Counted from the stretch's first letter, positions 7,712 through 14,976 are shown. The stretch is 14,976 nt of DNA from Treponema sp. (GCA_016296205.1 JAEDJS010000047.1:1-14976); one strand, 5' to 3'. Notes: generated by a model not told the origin, from the letters alone. A program made the numbers and translations.

Positions 7712-7935
7712 GTTTTAAAAATGCAAATTTATAGAAGATATGAACATTTATCGTGGTATTCAGAAATCCCTCCCGCTCAGAACCGGACATGCTGCACACG
7801 CTTCGGGCAATGGAAAAATATTAAATGCTCACTTCGTTCGCACCCTCAGAATGTGCATCATATCCGAACCTGAGCTCCGGGATTTCTGCACTTTTTTACG
7901 AGTTTTTACTTTTTTTGCTGGTGCATTTTTAATAC
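7712..7935. repeat. Nested inverted-repeat element, copy 2
   Basis: Near-identical tandem copy of 7425-7648, offset by 287 bp, with the same outer ends (7712-7725 and 7922-7935) and hairpin (7761-7888). The differences are scattered single bases, consistent with recent duplication. A 63-bp spacer (7649-7711) ending in CTTGG separates the copies. Short ATG-started plus-strand frames of 73 codons exist in copies 1 and 2 but are destroyed in the diverged copy at 11597-11788, so I do not call them genes. Confidence 0.85.
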
Positions 7936-7997
7936 TGGTTTGGGTCTTAAAAAGTTTTTGAAATACACTTTCTGCGTTTTTTTACATTTTTCTTGGT

Positions 7998-8011
7998 GTT
8001 TTAAAAATGCA
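7998..8011. repeat. Orphan left end of the nested repeat next to the MCP stop
   Basis: GTTTTAAAAATGCA recurs at 7998-8011, at the 286-287-bp period after copy 2, together with the preceding TTTTTCTTGGT spacer. The sequence then diverges and the MCP stop codon lies 17 nt further on (8028). This marks the end of the array. No separate intrinsic terminator for the MCP is visible. Confidence 0.7.
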
Positions 8012-8027
8012 TAATCAGTTTAATCTG

Positions 8028-9908
8028 CTAGAGTTTAAATTCGTTGATTTCTTTGTTCAATTGTTTTACACTTTTGCTGTTTTCGTCGCTGGAGTTCTGA
8101 ACAGCTTGAAGGTCAAGAACAATTTTGTTAACATTTGTTGTAACATCCTTCATTTTATTGTTAATTTCACTTGTAGTGCGGTTAAGAATTTCCATTTCCT
8201 TAACAATCTGCTGGCCGCCAAGTTTCATTTCTGCAGCACTTTCTTTAACCAGGTTTGTTGTTTCACTGATGTTTCTGATGCCTTCAAGAACCTGCTGGTT
8301 ACCGCTTGTCTGTTCTGCCATTGCATTTGAAATAACATCTTCCTGATTTTTAACTGTTTTTGAAAGATTATAGATAACATCAAACTGCTGCTGAACTTCC
8401 TTTGTGTTTTCTGCAACCTGCTGAATAACCCCGCTAAAGCTCTTAAGGTTTTCTTCAATAGATTTTGACTGTTTGCTAGACTGTTCTGCCAGTTTTCGGA
8501 TTTCGTCTGCAACAACAGCAAATCCTTTACCAGCTTCTCCGGCATGGGCAGATTCAATAGCTGCATTCATAGCAAGAAGGTTTGTCTGACTTGCAATACT
8601 CTGAATTGTTTTTGATGCTTCAAGAAGACCAGTTGACTGTTCCATGATTTGAGTAGCCATATCAACACTTGTCTGAACACGGCGTTTGCCTTCGTCTGAT
8701 GCTTTTTCCAGTTCGTTAACGTTGGTGTTGTTTTTTTCAAGAATCTGACTTACATTTCCAACATTAGCAACCATCTGTTCAACTGCAGCACTAGACTGAA
8801 CAACTCCGCTGGCCTGTTCATCAATAGCCTGGGAAAGTCTGTTGATTCTTTCCATAATCTGTTCTGTTGTAGACAATGCTTCTTCTACACCAGCAGACTG
8901 ATTCTCCATGTCGCTGTTTACGGAACTGACTGTATCTGTAATCTGGCTAAGTGTTTCTGTAGAGGCTTTAAGGTTTGTTGTAAGATGATCCGCAGAATTC
9001 AATGTTGATTCACATCCCAGCTTAAAGTTTGTAAGAAGATCACGTGTGCTTTCCTTGAAAGAACTTAAGTTAACTGCAATAACACCAAGCTCTGAACGGT
9101 TTGTTACAGGAATATTTTCTATAACATAATTCTTTTTTGTAAGTTCACCGGCATATTTACCAAGGCTTGTAAGGGAGATTTTAATATCCATAACAAGAAG
9201 GAGGTCATTTACCGCAACCATCACAATACCAAGAATGGCAAATAAAAGTGATTTGTTGATAATATATTTCTGGCCTCGTTCAAAGTTCTCCGGAACAAGA
9301 AGAACTGCAAAGATACCAAGAATAATACCTGCAACAGCAAAAACGATTGTAAGAACGTTGCGGTTAAAAAAATCAAGAGAAATTGATTTTTCGTTGAATT
9401 TTACATGCTTTACGCTTCGTTCAAAAATCTGGATGTATAAAACGTAGAGCAGAAGTGAACAAATGCACATTGTACAGTAAGCAATACAGATACAGAATCC
9501 AATTGTGCTTCTGTTTCTAAATACTATGGTCAGTGTTTCACTTGCGTTATTGTATGCAAAGTTTGTTGCAATTGCACCGGCGCCTGTAAACAAGACTGTA
9601 ATTATGATTGCACCAAGTTCAAAAAGCTTGATAGATTTATTAACTTGTACTGCTGATTCATCAGTTCCGTCGTAGCTGGAAATTTTTTTGTCAAAATATG
9701 CAATAAATATAATTCCCAGAGCAATTGTGCAGAGTAATGTAATCATAAACATTGGTGAAGTATAAACGATTTTTGCATCTGTAAATTGAGAAAAACCGCC
9801 TGCAAAAAGTGTAAGAGGTTCCATCAAAAACTGAGGTGTTACAAATACAAGAAATAAAAAAATCTTCGAAGCAACTGGTATCAGTGATTTTTTCTTTGGG
9901 TCTGACAT
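8028..9908 (-). CDS. Methyl-accepting chemotaxis protein, six-helix membrane type, between trpE and trpG
   Basis: A 626-aa chemoreceptor acting at the inner membrane through CheA/CheW. Six hydrophobic segments are predicted at about 11-35, 51-71, 92-116, 136-160, 184-205 and 218-239, with only short loops and no periplasmic sensor domain. A HAMP-like linker follows (about 241-296), then a long coiled coil. The signalling tip is clear at about 436-472 (IASQTNLLAMNAAIESAHAG, GKGFAVVADEIRKLAEQS). It ends in NEFKL without a CheR/CheB tether. The start at 9908 has GGAG 5 nt upstream. It lies 114 nt after trpE on the same strand and is followed by the repeat array and then trpG, so it interrupts what would be a trpE-trpG pairing. 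It shares topology, length and C-terminus with the 148-2022 MCP and they are probably paralogues. A ligand linked to tryptophan is only a guess from context. Confidence 0.95.
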   Translation of the reverse strand: MSDPKKKSLIPVASKIFLFLVFVTPQFLMEPLTLFAGGFSQFTDAKIVYTSPMFMITLLCTIALGIIFIAYFDKKISSYDGTDESAVQVNKSIKLFELGAIIITVLFTGAGAIATNFAYNNASETLTIVFRNRSTIGFCICIAYCTMCICSLLLYVLYIQIFERSVKHVKFNEKSISLDFFNRNVLTIVFAVAGIILGIFAVLLVPENFERGQKYIINKSLLFAILGIVMVAVNDLLLVMDIKISLTSLGKYAGELTKKNYVIENIPVTNRSELGVIAVNLSSFKESTRDLLTNFKLGCESTLNSADHLTTNLKASTETLSQITDTVSSVNSDMENQSAGVEEALSTTEQIMERINRLSQAIDEQASGVVQSSAAVEQMVANVGNVSQILEKNNTNVNELEKASDEGKRRVQTSVDMATQIMEQSTGLLEASKTIQSIASQTNLLAMNAAIESAHAGEAGKGFAVVADEIRKLAEQSSKQSKSIEENLKSFSGVIQQVAENTKEVQQQFDVIYNLSKTVKNQEDVISNAMAEQTSGNQQVLEGIRNISETTNLVKESAAEMKLGGQQIVKEMEILNRTTSEINNKMKDVTTNVNKIVLDLQAVQNSSDENSKSVKQLNKEINEFKL

Positions 9909-9957
9909 AAAATCTCCATTTAGGTTATAAATTTTTTTAGAAAAATAACACTATCTT

Positions 9958-9986
9958 ATTTTAATCGAAATATAAATGATATTCAA
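9958..9986 (-). promoter_or_regulatory. Candidate promoter of the 8028-9908 MCP
   Basis: On the minus strand, TTGAAT (complement of 9981-9986) is followed after 17 nt by TAAAAT (complement of 9958-9963), about 50 nt upstream of the start codon. It is a reasonable sigma-70 match in AT-rich DNA. No trp palindrome is present. I see no clear flagellar sigma-28 site instead. Confidence 0.45.
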
Positions 9987-10022
9987 GCATTATTACCTGT
10001 TTGTCTGAATTTGTTTTGATTT

Positions 10023-11489
10023 TTATCCCTGGTATTTTTGGATTACGGCTCTTAAGGCTCCCAGTTTTTCGTTTGTTTCTTCCCATTCACGATCTGGCTG
10101 GCTGTCGTAAACAATACCGCCCCCTGCCTGAAGAGTCCATGTTGTTTCCTGTTTTAAAGCACATCTGATTCCAATGCAGAAGTCCAGGTCCCCGCTTGTC
10201 TGAAGATAACCGATTGCACCTGCATAGAAACGTCTTTTAATTTTTTCAAGCCGGCTCAGGATTTCGATGGCACTGATTTTTGGAGAACCGCTTACAGTAC
10301 CAGCAGGGAATGCACTTCTGAGAACCTGAATCTGTTTGATATTTTCTTTTACAGTTCCCTGAACATCGCTTACAAGGTGCATAACGTGGCTAAAATATTC
10401 GCAGTCCATGTAGCGTGTAACTTGAACTGTGCCGCTTTTGCAGACTCTTCCCAAATCGTTTCTGGCCAGATCTACCAGCATAAGGTGTTCCGAGCATTCT
10501 TTGTGGTCTCCCAGAAGATTCTGCTTTAATTCTTCATCTTCGGCAGCATTTTTACCTCTTCGTCTAGTGCCTGCAATGGGTCTGATGGAAGCAACTCCTT
10601 CACGAACCCGCACAAGGCTTTCCGGACTTGAACCAACCAGCTGCTTGTCTCCAAAGTCTATATATAGAAGATAAGGGCTTGGATTAACCTGTCTAAGTCT
10701 TCTGTAAATTTCAAGGGCACCAGTTTCGCATTCAAGCTGAAGTCTGCGGCTTGGTACTGCCTGGAAAATATTTCCTGCAATGATTTCTTTTTTGAGGGCA
10801 ACAACTTTTTCTTTGTATTCTTTTTCGCTTTGTTCCAGGTCTGTAAGTGTCTTGCATGGTTTTACACCTTCTGGAGCGGCAAGGTAACTAAAGTCCAAAT
10901 CGTTCAATCGGTTTTTAAGGTTTTCCACTGCTTTTTCCAGGTCAATCTGATGTTCCATGTAGTTGAGTGCAAATACGTGGAGGGTTTCGGCAAAATGGTC
11001 AAAAACGATGTATATGTGTCCTGCAACAAATTCACTTTCCGGGATTTTAAGCTCATCTTTTTGAGTTTCAAGGTGAATAGTATCGCATCTGGCACAGAAT
11101 TCATAACTCAGGTAACCGATTCCGCTGGCTGGAACAGGAATTGTTTTTACAGGCAGTTCATTTTCCTGGGCAACATATAAAAGGGCGTCAAGAATATCAG
11201 TTGTATGAGGTACAGTTGAACCAGGGGCAATCATTTCCGGATTTCCGTCTTTGTCCAGTACCTGCTGAGTGTATGGAATGCGGCGACCGTCAACAATAAA
11301 AGCAACACCTTCATCATCCTGCAGAATGTGGAATGCTTCTTCTGCCATAATAATTGAATATCTTTCTTTTCCCATGTTGAATCTGGCACTTTCTAGAATT
11401 GCTTTTGCACCGATTTTTTTTGCAAGGGAAAATGGAGTGTATCTGTCGCTTGGGAGAGTCAGGTAAATACAGTCGGTTCTTTTTGTCAT
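10023..11489 (-). CDS. trpE: Anthranilate synthase component I
   Basis: Converts chorismate plus ammonia (from TrpG) to anthranilate, the first committed step to tryptophan. The 488 aa have the usual length. The N-terminal domain contains ILES (31-34), matching the LLES tryptophan-binding motif, followed by RYSII, so feedback inhibition is likely kept. The C-terminal chorismate-binding domain shows PIAGTRRRG (304-312), HLMLVDLARNDLG, FPAGTVSGSPK (394-404) and QAGGGIVYDS (454-463). The PIAGT motif, rather than the PIKGT typical of PabB, supports TrpE. The start at 11489 has AGAGGA 9 nt upstream and a dedicated operator-promoter at 11506-11566. It is separated from trpG by an MCP and repeats, an unusual arrangement compensated by identical promoter modules. 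Confidence 0.97.
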   Translation of the reverse strand: MTKRTDCIYLTLPSDRYTPFSLAKKIGAKAILESARFNMGKERYSIIMAEEAFHILQDDEGVAFIVDGRRIPYTQQVLDKDGNPEMIAPGSTVPHTTDILDALLYVAQENELPVKTIPVPASGIGYLSYEFCARCDTIHLETQKDELKIPESEFVAGHIYIVFDHFAETLHVFALNYMEHQIDLEKAVENLKNRLNDLDFSYLAAPEGVKPCKTLTDLEQSEKEYKEKVVALKKEIIAGNIFQAVPSRRLQLECETGALEIYRRLRQVNPSPYLLYIDFGDKQLVGSSPESLVRVREGVASIRPIAGTRRRGKNAAEDEELKQNLLGDHKECSEHLMLVDLARNDLGRVCKSGTVQVTRYMDCEYFSHVMHLVSDVQGTVKENIKQIQVLRSAFPAGTVSGSPKISAIEILSRLEKIKRRFYAGAIGYLQTSGDLDFCIGIRCALKQETTWTLQAGGGIVYDSQPDREWEETNEKLGALRAVIQKYQG

Positions 11490-11505
11490 GTTTATTGTCC
11501 TCTGT

Positions 11506-11566
11506 TACTATTTATAGTATCTGTTACTGTTAATAGTAATACACATTTTTGTTACTGTCAATAGTA
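11506..11566 (-). promoter_or_regulatory. trpE promoter with three palindromic operators
   Basis: Palindromes TACTATTTATAGTA (11506-11519), TACTGTTAATAGTA (11525-11538) and TACTGTCAATAGTA (11553-11566) have start-to-start spacings of 19 and 28 bp, exactly as upstream of trpG. On the minus strand TTGACA (complement of 11556-11561) and TACTAT (complement of 11533-11538) are 17 nt apart. The third and second boxes overlap the -35 and -10, and the first covers the early transcribed region. The leader to the trpE ATG is about 36 nt. This points to repression of trpE by the same factor as trpGDCFBA. Confidence 0.85.
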
Positions 11567-11596
11567 TTTTATGAACTTTTTTCATTTTTCTTGGGG

Positions 11597-11788
11597 ATTT
11601 TAAAAATGCAAATTTATTGAAGATATTAACATCTATCTTGGTACTCAGAAATCCCTCCCGCTCAGAACGGTGCCAAAAGTGCACGGCTGAATAAATTCAG
11701 AATGCACTTTTGTCACCAACCTGAGCTCCGGGATTTCTGCACTTTTGGAAGAAATATTTTACATTTTTTGCTGGTGCATTTTTAACAC
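11597..11788. repeat. Nested inverted-repeat element, copy 3, with a different inner stem
   Basis: The outer ends ATTTTAAAAATGCA (11597-11610) and TGCATTTTTAACAC (11775-11788) and the hairpin ends CAGAAATCCC (from 11646) and GGGATTTCTG (to 11739) match copies 1 and 2. The hairpin is 94 nt rather than 128. Its inner stem is a different sequence (GGTGCCAAAAGTGCA against TGCACTTTTGTCACC, then CTGAATAAATTCAG at the tip) yet remains complementary. The AAC/AAC and TCCC/TCC internal loops are unchanged. It lies directly upstream of the trpE promoter, as copy 1 lies upstream of the trpG promoter. Confidence 0.85.
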
Positions 11789-11850
11789 TGGCTGGAAACT
11801 AAATAAGTTTTTGAAATACACTTTCTGCGTTTTTTTTCATTTTTCTTGGT

Positions 11851-11907
11851 ATTTTAAAAATGCAATTTTATTGAAGATATTAACATTTATCCTGGTACTC
11901 AGAAATC
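11851..11907. repeat. Truncated nested inverted-repeat element, copy 4
   Basis: The left end ATTTTAAAAATGCA (11851-11864) and the sequence up to CAGAAATC (11900-11907) match the other copies; homology then stops abruptly at AAGCTCTGG. The left-end to left-end period from copy 3 is 254 bp. The break marks a deletion or insertion junction next to the decayed coding remnant. Confidence 0.8.
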
Positions 11908-11950
11908 AAGCTCTGGAGCCCTGATAAAAATATGATTAAAGAAAATTATT

Positions 11951-12304
11951 CTGATCCGGATGGGCAGTTTTGAGAATGCGGTGATGTAGTCCGCTGCTAC
12001 CAATGGTAAAAAGTTCACAAGAATTGCCGTAGAGCAAAAGATTGGCACGCTAGCTGGCAAAGATGAAAATAACTCTGTTGTCCATATCTATAAAAGATAC
12101 TTTGGCGGTAAGTGGTTGAAAATGTGAGTTACCGCTAAGGTATCTGATGTTGTGCTGGAAAAAGATTGTAGTGCTATACTCGCAAAGATGAATGTCTGGT
12201 GGGATTTAATCTTTTTCCCAAAAAAATTCGCCTGCGGCAATTCAATGGTACCATTGAATTGCGGTTTGACAAAACCACAATTTGCGAATCTTCGCTACGC
12301 TTGA
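11951..12304 (+). pseudogene. Decayed coding remnant of unknown function
   Basis: One plus-strand frame runs for 118 codons broken only by TAG at 11987-11989 and TGA at 12125-12127. Between the stops it reads protein-like sequence including KKFTRIAVEQKIGTLAGKDE and VVHIYKRYFGGKWLKM; after the second stop VTAKVSDVVLEKDCSAILAKMNVWWDL. A short ATG-started piece in another frame just upstream (11932, MIKENYSDPDGQF) could be its displaced start. No ribosome binding site or family was recognised. The last third (after about 12215) is made of palindromes and is probably not original coding sequence. The calls of frame and decay are visible; the identity is unknown and chance openness cannot be excluded. 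Confidence 0.4.
12237..12262. repeat. Perfect 26-bp palindrome
   Basis: Perfectly self-complementary with no loop, centred on GGTACC, with arms GCAATTCAATGG. Immediately to the right GGTTT-GACA-AAACC (12263-12276) can form a second small hairpin. It could be a protein-binding dyad or, with its neighbours, an intergenic repeat. Confidence 0.8.
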
Positions 12305-12314
12305 TTCGCAAATT
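12279..12314. terminator. Stable hairpin with 12-bp perfect stem
   Basis: AATTTGCGAATC (12279-12290) and GATTCGCAAATT (12303-12314) are perfect inverted copies around a 12-nt loop. No good T-run follows on either strand, so action as an intrinsic terminator is uncertain; it may equally be a dispersed intergenic repeat. It lies about 85 nt upstream of the lipoprotein start. Confidence 0.4.
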
Positions 12315-12398
12315 AAAATGGAGAGAAACATCAATCTAATAAATTTGTAAGGTTTTGGTAGTTTATCTTCTAAACGTTTATTTTTTATGAGGTATGCG

Positions 12399-14976
12399 AT
12401 GAACAGGCGGCTTAAACTTTTATTTTTTATTTTTGTTTCTGGAGTATTTCTTTTTACTGGATGTAAATCTGAAGTTGACTTGCCGGCAGAAAATCAAATA
12501 AAAAGTATTTACATTTCTAAAAAACCTGCTAAATTGGTTTATGTAGTTGGCGAAGATTTTGATCCTACAGGGATGGTTGTAAAAATACGATATGTGAATG
12601 GAAAAACAGAAGCAATTACAGATTATACAATTTCTGGTTTTGATTCATCAGAAGAAGTTGATTCTGAACTTATCACAGTTACTTACTTAAAAAATAATAT
12701 TTCTTATACAACAACATTTAAAATTAATATTATTGGAGTTTCTGAATTAAATCTTGTAAGGTCACCTGACAAAAAAAATTATTCAACAGGAGATAGTTTT
12801 GAACCAGCTGGGCTTGTTCTTGAAGCTGTATATACCGATGGAACAACAGAAACAGTAACAAACTATACAACTGATTTTGATAAAGTAGTAGCAGAACCTG
12901 GTACAGAAAAAAAAGTCACAATTACTTATGGCGGCAAGACTGTAACATTCCCAATAAATGTTAGTAATAGTGGTTCAAGCGAAGTAACTAATAGATTTTT
13001 CTGGGGATACTGGACTCGAATGGATAATGGAAGCAGGGTTTATGTAACAGAAAGTAAAGTAAATCAGAATGGCACGAATTATTCTATTTCAAGCAATTCA
13101 CAGGGAAAACTTGTAACAGGGTTGGGTACATTTATAAAAGAATCAGATAATGTTATTACATTGGGGAATGTAAAATTATTCAGAAGCAGTGCAAAAGATG
13201 TGCCTTATAAACTTACGCTGGTTGGTTTTCAGAATGGTGCATCAATAGCAGATACATTAGGAGAAGGTTATTCTGTAACTGTAACTTGTCCTGAATTTCC
13301 ATCATATTCAGAAACTCAATTCTCCGATGCAAATGGAATGGTTACTTTGCACAGTCCTCTTTCAAGGATTGTAAATAATGTAACTGTTACTGCAAAAGAT
13401 GGAACAAAACTTACAGCGTCATTAACTCCACGAAATGCAGGCGAAAATCTTGGTAGTTTGCCGGTTTCTGAAAAAAATAATTATGCGTTAAAGGTTACTG
13501 GAACAGTAAAAAATTCAGATTATCTTTATGCCAGCCAAAATTATAATTTGGAACTTTCAGTAGAAAATATATCAAATGTCGTTGCCAATTATTCATTAGT
13601 TGAATTAAGTTGTTCTGACAGCAATTTAAGTATTAGCAAAGAAAATTTTAATATAGCTTCTATTGGTAATGGTATGAAGAAAACTGTTGAATTAGAAGTT
13701 GCATATAGAAATACTTTTAGGGCTCCTTATGTTGATACTGTTATTGCTGTAAAATTCACGGATGCAATAACATTAAATTCATGGACTGATTATGTTCCAT
13801 TAAGATTTTATGGCGAAAAAGATATTAATATTAATGCATGGAATACAGAAGATAATACAAACACATCTTTGAATGGGTTTATTATGTATCCAGATGGATC
13901 TGGACAACAGTTTAGAATTAATCATGGGGTTACTAAATCAATTAAAATTCCGCTTTTCCCGTCTCCATATAAATTAGTTTTTGGTGGAGCCGTAATGGGT
14001 GAAACACTTTCTGAAAGTACAGAAATGAAATATTCAATTGGAGTTGGTACCAGTGCAGATTCTGTAAGTGGAGTATTTAGTCTTGCCGAAATGCGTTTTG
14101 CAGAATCAAATGATACAGAAGAAAGTGCCTATGAAATTGGTACATCAGAAAAAATAAAAGCATATCTGGGCGCAGGTGATTTTGACTATTATACACTGGA
14201 AATCTATAGCGAAAAAGCTCAATATACAGTACGGCATCTTTGGGAGCAGGCAGATGGATCATATAAGCTTTTTGAATCAGAAAATTTACAAGGCTATTGG
14301 GGCGGATATACAAATGCAGAACCTAAAACCTATAATGGATACAAAGCTGAACGGGTAGAACAAAAACAGATTCTTGATTTTAATTTAACTGTAGTAGAAA
14401 TCAGATATAAAGCAATTTTAACTGACTTAAGTATAACAAGTGAACCATATAAATTAAATTATCACATTGGAGATTCTTTTGATTCTGATGGTATGGTAGT
14501 AACCGCATACTATGGTGATGGTTCAATAAGCAGAAATGTTTACGACTGGGAAACTAACGGAGAAGCAGTAGTAACTACAAGTGGAGCATCAAAATCTGTG
14601 ACTGTAACATATACCGAAGGAGAAATTACATTAAGTGTATCCTATAATATTTTCGTTGGTCATTTTGAAGATTCCGGAACAATAACAAAAGAACCAGATT
14701 GTACCGAGAATGGAATCAGAAAATACAATTGCACAGTATGTAATGTAATTTTGAGAACAGAAGATATTCCTGCTGTACATAAGTTTGCAACAGACTGGAC
14801 AAAAGATGGAACTTACCACTGGCACGCCGCAACATGTGGACACGACGTTACAGACAGCAAAGCAGCACACAGCTTTGGCGAGTATGTTTCTAACAATGAT
14901 GCTACAACAGAGGCAGACGGAACTAAAACAAGAGAATGTAGTGTATGTGGATATAAAGACACAGTAACAGATGAAG
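12399..14976 (+). CDS. Large surface lipoprotein with Big_3-like, MucBP-like and Cys-repeat domains (3' end outside window)
   Basis: Open for 859 codons to the window edge. I choose the ATG at 12399 because GAGGT sits 6 nt upstream; an ATG at 12387 is the alternative. The N-terminus NRRLK, a hydrophobic run and FTGC with Cys22 form a lipoprotein signal, so the protein should be lipid-anchored and probably surface-exposed. Domains by eye: bacterial Ig-like group 3 at about 34-112 and 113-187 (pattern Y..GD.F.P.G..V...Y.DG), an unrecognised beta-rich region at about 190-575, a PPC-like segment with AYLGAGDFDYYTLEI at about 590-605, a MucBP-like repeat at about 609-671 (YTVRHLWEQADGSYK...YNGYKAE), a third Ig-like domain at about 673-753, and then Cys/His repeats (CTENG...YNCTVC, TRECSVCGYKD) to the edge. 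Likely an adhesin or matrix-binding protein; the ligand is unknown. No clear promoter was found. Confidence 0.88.
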   Translation, partial: MNRRLKLLFFIFVSGVFLFTGCKSEVDLPAENQIKSIYISKKPAKLVYVVGEDFDPTGMVVKIRYVNGKTEAITDYTISGFDSSEEVDSELITVTYLKNNISYTTTFKINIIGVSELNLVRSPDKKNYSTGDSFEPAGLVLEAVYTDGTTETVTNYTTDFDKVVAEPGTEKKVTITYGGKTVTFPINVSNSGSSEVTNRFFWGYWTRMDNGSRVYVTESKVNQNGTNYSISSNSQGKLVTGLGTFIKESDNVITLGNVKLFRSSAKDVPYKLTLVGFQNGASIADTLGEGYSVTVTCPEFPSYSETQFSDANGMVTLHSPLSRIVNNVTVTAKDGTKLTASLTPRNAGENLGSLPVSEKNNYALKVTGTVKNSDYLYASQNYNLELSVENISNVVANYSLVELSCSDSNLSISKENFNIASIGNGMKKTVELEVAYRNTFRAPYVDTVIAVKFTDAITLNSWTDYVPLRFYGEKDININAWNTEDNTNTSLNGFIMYPDGSGQQFRINHGVTKSIKIPLFPSPYKLVFGGAVMGETLSESTEMKYSIGVGTSADSVSGVFSLAEMRFAESNDTEESAYEIGTSEKIKAYLGAGDFDYYTLEIYSEKAQYTVRHLWEQADGSYKLFESENLQGYWGGYTNAEPKTYNGYKAERVEQKQILDFNLTVVEIRYKAILTDLSITSEPYKLNYHIGDSFDSDGMVVTAYYGDGSISRNVYDWETNGEAVVTTSGASKSVTVTYTEGEITLSVSYNIFVGHFEDSGTITKEPDCTENGIRKYNCTVCNVILRTEDIPAVHKFATDWTKDGTYHWHAATCGHDVTDSKAAHSFGEYVSNNDATTEADGTKTRECSVCGYKDTVTDE

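Noticed and set aside
7425..7935. Integron attC sites or a cassette array
   Set aside because: The fold with a variable centre is reminiscent of attC, but the ends do not show the RYYYAAC/GTTRRRY core pair, the repeated units contain no cassette genes, and no integrase is in the window.
7453..7961. Two near-identical 73-codon plus-strand frames (7453-7674 and 7740-7961) that could be duplicated small proteins
   Set aside because: They lie across the hairpin element. The homologous copy at 11597-11788 has no ATG at this place and meets a stop early, while the base-pairing is preserved. Selection is on structure, not on this frame; no ribosome binding site is seen.
7425..8011. CRISPR array
   Set aside because: The repeats are about 287 bp apart with nearly identical intervening sequence, not short repeats with unique spacers.
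7319..8027. T-box, leader-peptide attenuator or tryptophan riboswitch for trp
   Set aside because: The hairpin elements are upstream of the predicted promoters, not in the leaders; the leaders are about 36 nt with no Trp-codon peptide and no antiterminator fold.
14077..14870. Minus-strand and alternative plus-strand short frames in the 14.1-14.9 kb region
   Set aside because: They are shadows of the continuous plus-strand lipoprotein frame, which carries coherent domains through this stretch.

Overview
The window looks like a chromosomal segment of a Treponema-like spirochaete. This is inferred from style: AT-rich DNA, six-helix methyl-accepting chemotaxis proteins (MCPs) with a bacterial-type signalling hairpin, a lipoprotein with a relaxed spirochaetal lipobox, and surface domains (Big_3-like, MucBP-like) that are common in treponemes. 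No rRNA or marker gene is present to prove it.

Layout. Positions 1-132 hold a REP-like inverted repeat and short tandem copies of its end. All genes from 148 to 11489 lie on the minus strand. Read in the direction of transcription, from right to left, they are trpE (11489-10023), an MCP (9908-8028), an intergenic repeat array (8011-7425), trpG fused to trpD but broken by a -1 frameshift (7318-5724), a trpC-trpF fusion (5720-4131), trpB (4121-2859), trpA (2848-2096) and a second MCP (2022-148). Together the trp genes encode the whole route from chorismate to tryptophan. Spacings of 3, 9 and 10 nt between trpGD, trpCF, trpB and trpA indicate one tightly coupled operon. Positions 11490-12398 contain the trpE promoter, more of the same repeat, a decayed coding remnant and a cluster of palindromes. 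From 12399 to the right edge there is a large plus-strand lipoprotein gene that runs out of the window.

Regulation. trpE and trpGDCFBA are each preceded by the same module: three copies of a 14-bp palindrome (consensus TACTATTAATAGTA) at identical spacing. In both modules one copy overlaps a TTGACA -35, one overlaps a TACTAT -10 (17-bp spacer), and one lies just downstream of the start point. This is a strong candidate for a tryptophan-responsive repressor operator that has been duplicated so that the separated trpE and trpGDCFBA units stay co-regulated. The predicted leaders are only about 36 nt, too short for a leader-peptide attenuator.

Most unusual points. (1) The duplicated operator-promoter module. 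(2) A family of about 190-225-bp nested inverted repeats directly upstream of both trp promoters, in which the inner stem sequence changes completely between copies while remaining self-complementary. (3) The repeated layout of a trp unit followed by a 6-TM MCP of nearly equal length (626 and 624 aa). (4) The frameshift in trpD. (5) An in-frame micro-duplication inside TrpF.
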